A stretch of DNA of 64,000 nucleotides, taken from Clostridiales bacterium. GTDB taxonomy: Bacteria; Bacillota; Clostridia; Christensenellales; Aristaeellaceae. Shown here one piece after another: positions 62,243-64,000 of this stretch. How positions within the stretch are numbered: position 1 is the stretch's first letter; each line of letters starts with the position of its first letter. Made by a program: the position numbers and the translations under genes. The stretch covers positions 1 to 64,000 of the forward strand of contig JAIKWZ010000028.1 of NCBI GenBank assembly GCA_024684375.1, read 5' to 3'. The notes beneath the pieces were generated by a model. The model was not told the origin of the DNA and did no database searches. It saw only the letters and a list, made by a program, of their open reading frames with translations.

Positions 62243-63472
62243 TTATCCTTTCAGCGCTGCGTACAGATCATTGACGTTCGTGCCGGTGGGGCCGGTGATT
62301 ATCAGACCACCGACTGCCTTCAGCGCGTTGTAGGAGTCGTGAAGTTTCAGCGCGTCTGAATAATCTACACCCGCCCGCGCAAGCTCGCTCAGCGTGTCTC
62401 CGTTCGCGTAGCCGCCCGCCGCGTCGGTAGGTCCGTCGGTGCCGTCGGAGCCCACAGCGAATACCGCAGTATCTGAGCATCCGGACAAGAGCGCCGCCGC
62501 GGCAAGCGCCGCTTCCTGATTGCGCCCGCCTTTGCCGTGGGTGTCGCCCAAACGCACCACAGTCTCGCCTCCCGCTATAAAGGCTGTTTTCCCTCTGGGC
62601 GCGCTTAAGGCGGCCTCGGCCAGATGCCGGCCGGCATCTCCTGCCTCACAGCAAAGCGCGCGGCTGAGTATCACGGGCGCGTAGCCCAGATGTTCGCTCG
62701 CCCGGGCCGCCGCGTCTATCAATGAGTTCACGTCGCCTATGATCCTGCAGGCGGCGTTGGGGATGCTTTTTGGCGTTTCCGCTTCCAGCAGCCTGCGGGT
62801 CGCTGTGTTTATGGGGATACTGTATTTATCTATGACATTAAGCGCGTCCGCGCTTGCGGAGGAATCGGCGGCGCAGGGGCCGGACGCGATCATGTCGAGC
62901 CGGTTGCCGATCACGTCCGAAAGCGCCAGACACTCCACGAACGCAGGACGGCACCAAAGGGCGAACCTGCCGCCCTTTACACGGGACAGGCGCTTGCGCA
63001 CGGCGTTTATTTCTTCTATGCCGCAGCCGCAGGCCAGCAGCCTGTCCGTGAGCTGCTTAAGCTCGTCAAGGGGTATGAGCGGGTCTTCAAACAGGCTGCT
63101 GCCTCCGCCGGAAAGCAGCATGAGCACCGTGTCGTCGCTTTTAAGCCCCCGTGTCATTTCCAGGGCGGCCCGGGTCGCTATAAGCGTGTTTTCGTCAGGC
63201 ACGGGGTGTCCGGCCTCAAAGCACTCCATGCGCGGCAGGGGATGGGGGATGTGGCCGTATTTACTGATCACTATCCCTTTCAGAACCTTATCGCCGAGCG
63301 CTTTAAGAGCGGCGTCCGCCATGGGAAACGCGGCTTTGCCTACGCTGAGCAAAAAAACCCTGCCGGAGAATGCAATTCCGGATAAAGCGGACTTCACTGC
63401 TTTTTCCGGATTATTCGTTTTTATCGCTTCGCGGATGATGTATTCCGCGTCTTCGCGCAGCTGTGTGTTCAT
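62243..63472 (-). CDS. Glycerate 2-kinase, type II (DUF4147/MOFRL)
   Basis: This 409-residue protein has the N-terminal DUF4147 domain (AFPMADAALKALGDKV, LLSGGGSSLFEDP) and the C-terminal MOFRL domain (TAFIAGGETVVRLGD, GGRNQEAALAAA, GSDGTDGPTDAAGGY). Such kinases phosphorylate D-glycerate at position 2 and feed it to glycolysis. In these gut Clostridia it may serve sugar-acid or serine breakdown. It is a single-gene unit with its own promoter. Confidence 0.93.
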   Translation of the reverse strand: MNTQLREDAEYIIREAIKTNNPEKAVKSALSGIAFSGRVFLLSVGKAAFPMADAALKALGDKVLKGIVISKYGHIPHPLPRMECFEAGHPVPDENTLIATRAALEMTRGLKSDDTVLMLLSGGGSSLFEDPLIPLDELKQLTDRLLACGCGIEEINAVRKRLSRVKGGRFALWCRPAFVECLALSDVIGNRLDMIASGPCAADSSASADALNVIDKYSIPINTATRRLLEAETPKSIPNAACRIIGDVNSLIDAAARASEHLGYAPVILSRALCCEAGDAGRHLAEAALSAPRGKTAFIAGGETVVRLGDTHGKGGRNQEAALAAAALLSGCSDTAVFAVGSDGTDGPTDAAGGYANGDTLSELARAGVDYSDALKLHDSYNALKAVGGLIITGPTGTNVNDLYAALKG

Positions 63473-63509
63473 GAGCCCATGTTCCTGTATGCAGATTTAT
63501 CACCAGAAT

Positions 63510-63538
63510 ATTGTAATCGACCGCCTCAGGTTTTTCAA
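63510..63538 (-). promoter_or_regulatory. Promoter of the glycerate kinase gene
   Basis: Minus-strand TTGAAA (63533-63538), 17 bases, TACAAT (63510-63515), 38 bases before the start. Confidence 0.75.
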
Positions 63539-63560
63539 GTGTAAAAAAACTGTTGAGAGC

Positions 63561-63589
63561 TTGACAAGCCCCAAGGAGAGTGATACCAT
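63561..63589 (+). promoter_or_regulatory. Extended -10 promoter driving a truncated frame
   Basis: TTGACA (63561-63566), 17 bases, TACCAT (63584-63589) with TGA in front. Confidence 0.65.
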
Positions 63590-63592
63590 TTC

Positions 63593-63684
63593 GTTAGCCT
63601 AAGCTAACAAATAGCTGCGGGATTCAGGACTTAGTCATGTATACACCGCGGCATTTATTAAATACATCTGTTAGCTAAGACTAA
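63593..63684 (+). promoter_or_regulatory. Two TTAG-type operator-like palindromes
   Basis: GTTAGC-CTAA-GCTAAC (63593-63608) directly follows the -10, and a related GTTAGCTAAGACTAA lies at 63670-63684. The first resembles both MarR-family operators and the centre of DtxR/IdeR boxes. Position right after the promoter fits a repressor site. Confidence 0.55.
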
Positions 63685-63704
63685 TATATTATGCAAGGAG
63701 ATGG

Positions 63705-63752
63705 ATGATAACGGCAGAAAAAGAGATAAATCGGCACTATCAAACCGTATAA
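63705..63752 (+). pseudogene. Probable truncated regulator, start region only
   Basis: AAGGAG leads into an ATG and 15 codons (MITAEKEINRHYQTV) before a TAA; the same frame then continues with NQLNEIITNKLLSVF, protein-like for about 15 more codons. This could be the broken beginning of a helix-turn-helix regulator that once controlled the palindromes upstream. A second ATG at 63701 opens only 21 codons. Evidence is thin. Confidence 0.3.
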
Positions 63753-63821
63753 AATCAATTAAATGAGATCATTACCAATAAGCTGCTGTCTGTCTTTATG
63801 GTTTGGGTCAGCTCTGCTTTT

Positions 63822-63859
63822 GACAAAAAAACCGAAGGTCATCGCTGCGATCTTTGCGG
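63822..63859 (-). terminator. Terminator of the right-edge gene
   Basis: Minus-strand imperfect hairpin (CCGCAAAGATCGC with GCGATGACCTTCGG) followed by TTTTTTT. Confidence 0.6.
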
Positions 63860-64000
63860 CTATCCGCGCTCTATGAACCAGCGGCCTATATGGTTGCCCT
63901 CCATTTCGCTTATGCGCTCGTAAAACAGGTATTTTTCCTGTCCGCACACCCGTATGGTAAAGCGGTCGCCCATTCCGCCTGCCTTGGATGAGTGCAAAAA
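63860..64000 (-). CDS. C-terminal end of an unknown protein, cut by the window edge
   Basis: An open minus-strand frame enters from the right edge and ends at a TAG at 63860-63862. The 46 visible residues are protein-like (GMGDRFTIRVCGQEKYLFYE, then GRWFIERG) and alternate strands and charged turns. A terminator follows directly. The family cannot be recognised from this fragment. Confidence 0.6.
   Translation of the reverse strand, partial: FLHSSKAGGMGDRFTIRVCGQEKYLFYERISEMEGNHIGRWFIERG

Noticed and set aside
63593-63608. Firm assignment of the palindrome as an iron box
   Set aside because: Fourteen of fifteen bases match the inner part of a DtxR box by eye, but MarR operators look alike and no iron gene is in view, so the regulator type is left open.
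1-64000. CRISPR arrays, insertion sequences, attachment sites, rRNA genes
   Set aside because: No regularly spaced repeats, transposase-like frames, integrase or rRNA sequence were recognised on either strand.

Overview
The window looks like a chromosomal segment of an anaerobic Clostridia-type Bacillota, GC-rich (about 57 %, by eye) with well-formed Shine-Dalgarno sites and near-consensus sigma-A promoters. The gene types support this: tig-clpP-clpX, ylxM-ffh-rpsP-khpA, PadR/DUF2812, MATE, URO-D/MtaA, many polysaccharide enzymes and two sugar ABC systems, which suggests a gut plant-glycan user. I cannot name the genus. There are no rRNA genes, insertion sequences, integrases or CRISPR arrays.

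Layout. 1-6.5 kb: an S1-domain protein, a URO-D-family methyltransferase-like protein, an XRE regulator with a long 28-residue repeat array, a MATE exporter and a thioredoxin-like protein. 6.5-12.8 kb: a DUF4091 glycosidase-like protein, a sugar ABC operon (binding protein plus two permeases, no ATPase) and a Gfo/Idh/MocA dehydrogenase. 13-14.5 kb: a secreted multi-SH3b protein. 14.8-20.6 kb (minus strand): protein quality control (trigger factor, ClpP, ClpX) and the SRP/S16/KH-protein cluster. 20.7-25.2 kb: PadR-DUF2812, then divergently transcribed GH4 and MGH1/GH63-like glycosidases.

25.3-40.6 kb is the most unusual region. A Ca2+-type P-ATPase is followed by two TerD proteins, an MFS transporter, a rhomboid protease joined without gaps to YceG and TelA, exonuclease III, XpaC, a second TelA, a LemA-like protein, a Gly-tailed membrane protein and a TPM-domain protein with the same tail. 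It reads as an extended tellurite/TerD-TelA type envelope and calcium stress island. Two of its promoters sit inside large palindromes that also look like terminators.

40.6-48.7 kb: a tandem mutarotase-like protein, peptidase T, a secreted RCC1-repeat gene that is frameshifted in this sequence, an Mrp ATPase, GH130, an LCP protein, a secreted propeller-like protein and GH51 arabinofuranosidase. 48.7-55.3 kb: three tRNA-Gly genes, a phosphodiester glycosidase-like protein, a small membrane protein, MetG and a large secreted Big2/NlpC-P60-like protein. 55.3-58.2 kb (minus): a coupled GNAT/PIG-L/NamZ operon likely acting on peptidoglycan sugars. 58.3-61.9 kb: a second sugar ABC operon of the Lpl type. 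62.2-64 kb: glycerate 2-kinase, a promoter with TTAG-type palindromes in front of what looks like a truncated regulator, and the C-terminal end of a gene entering from the right edge.
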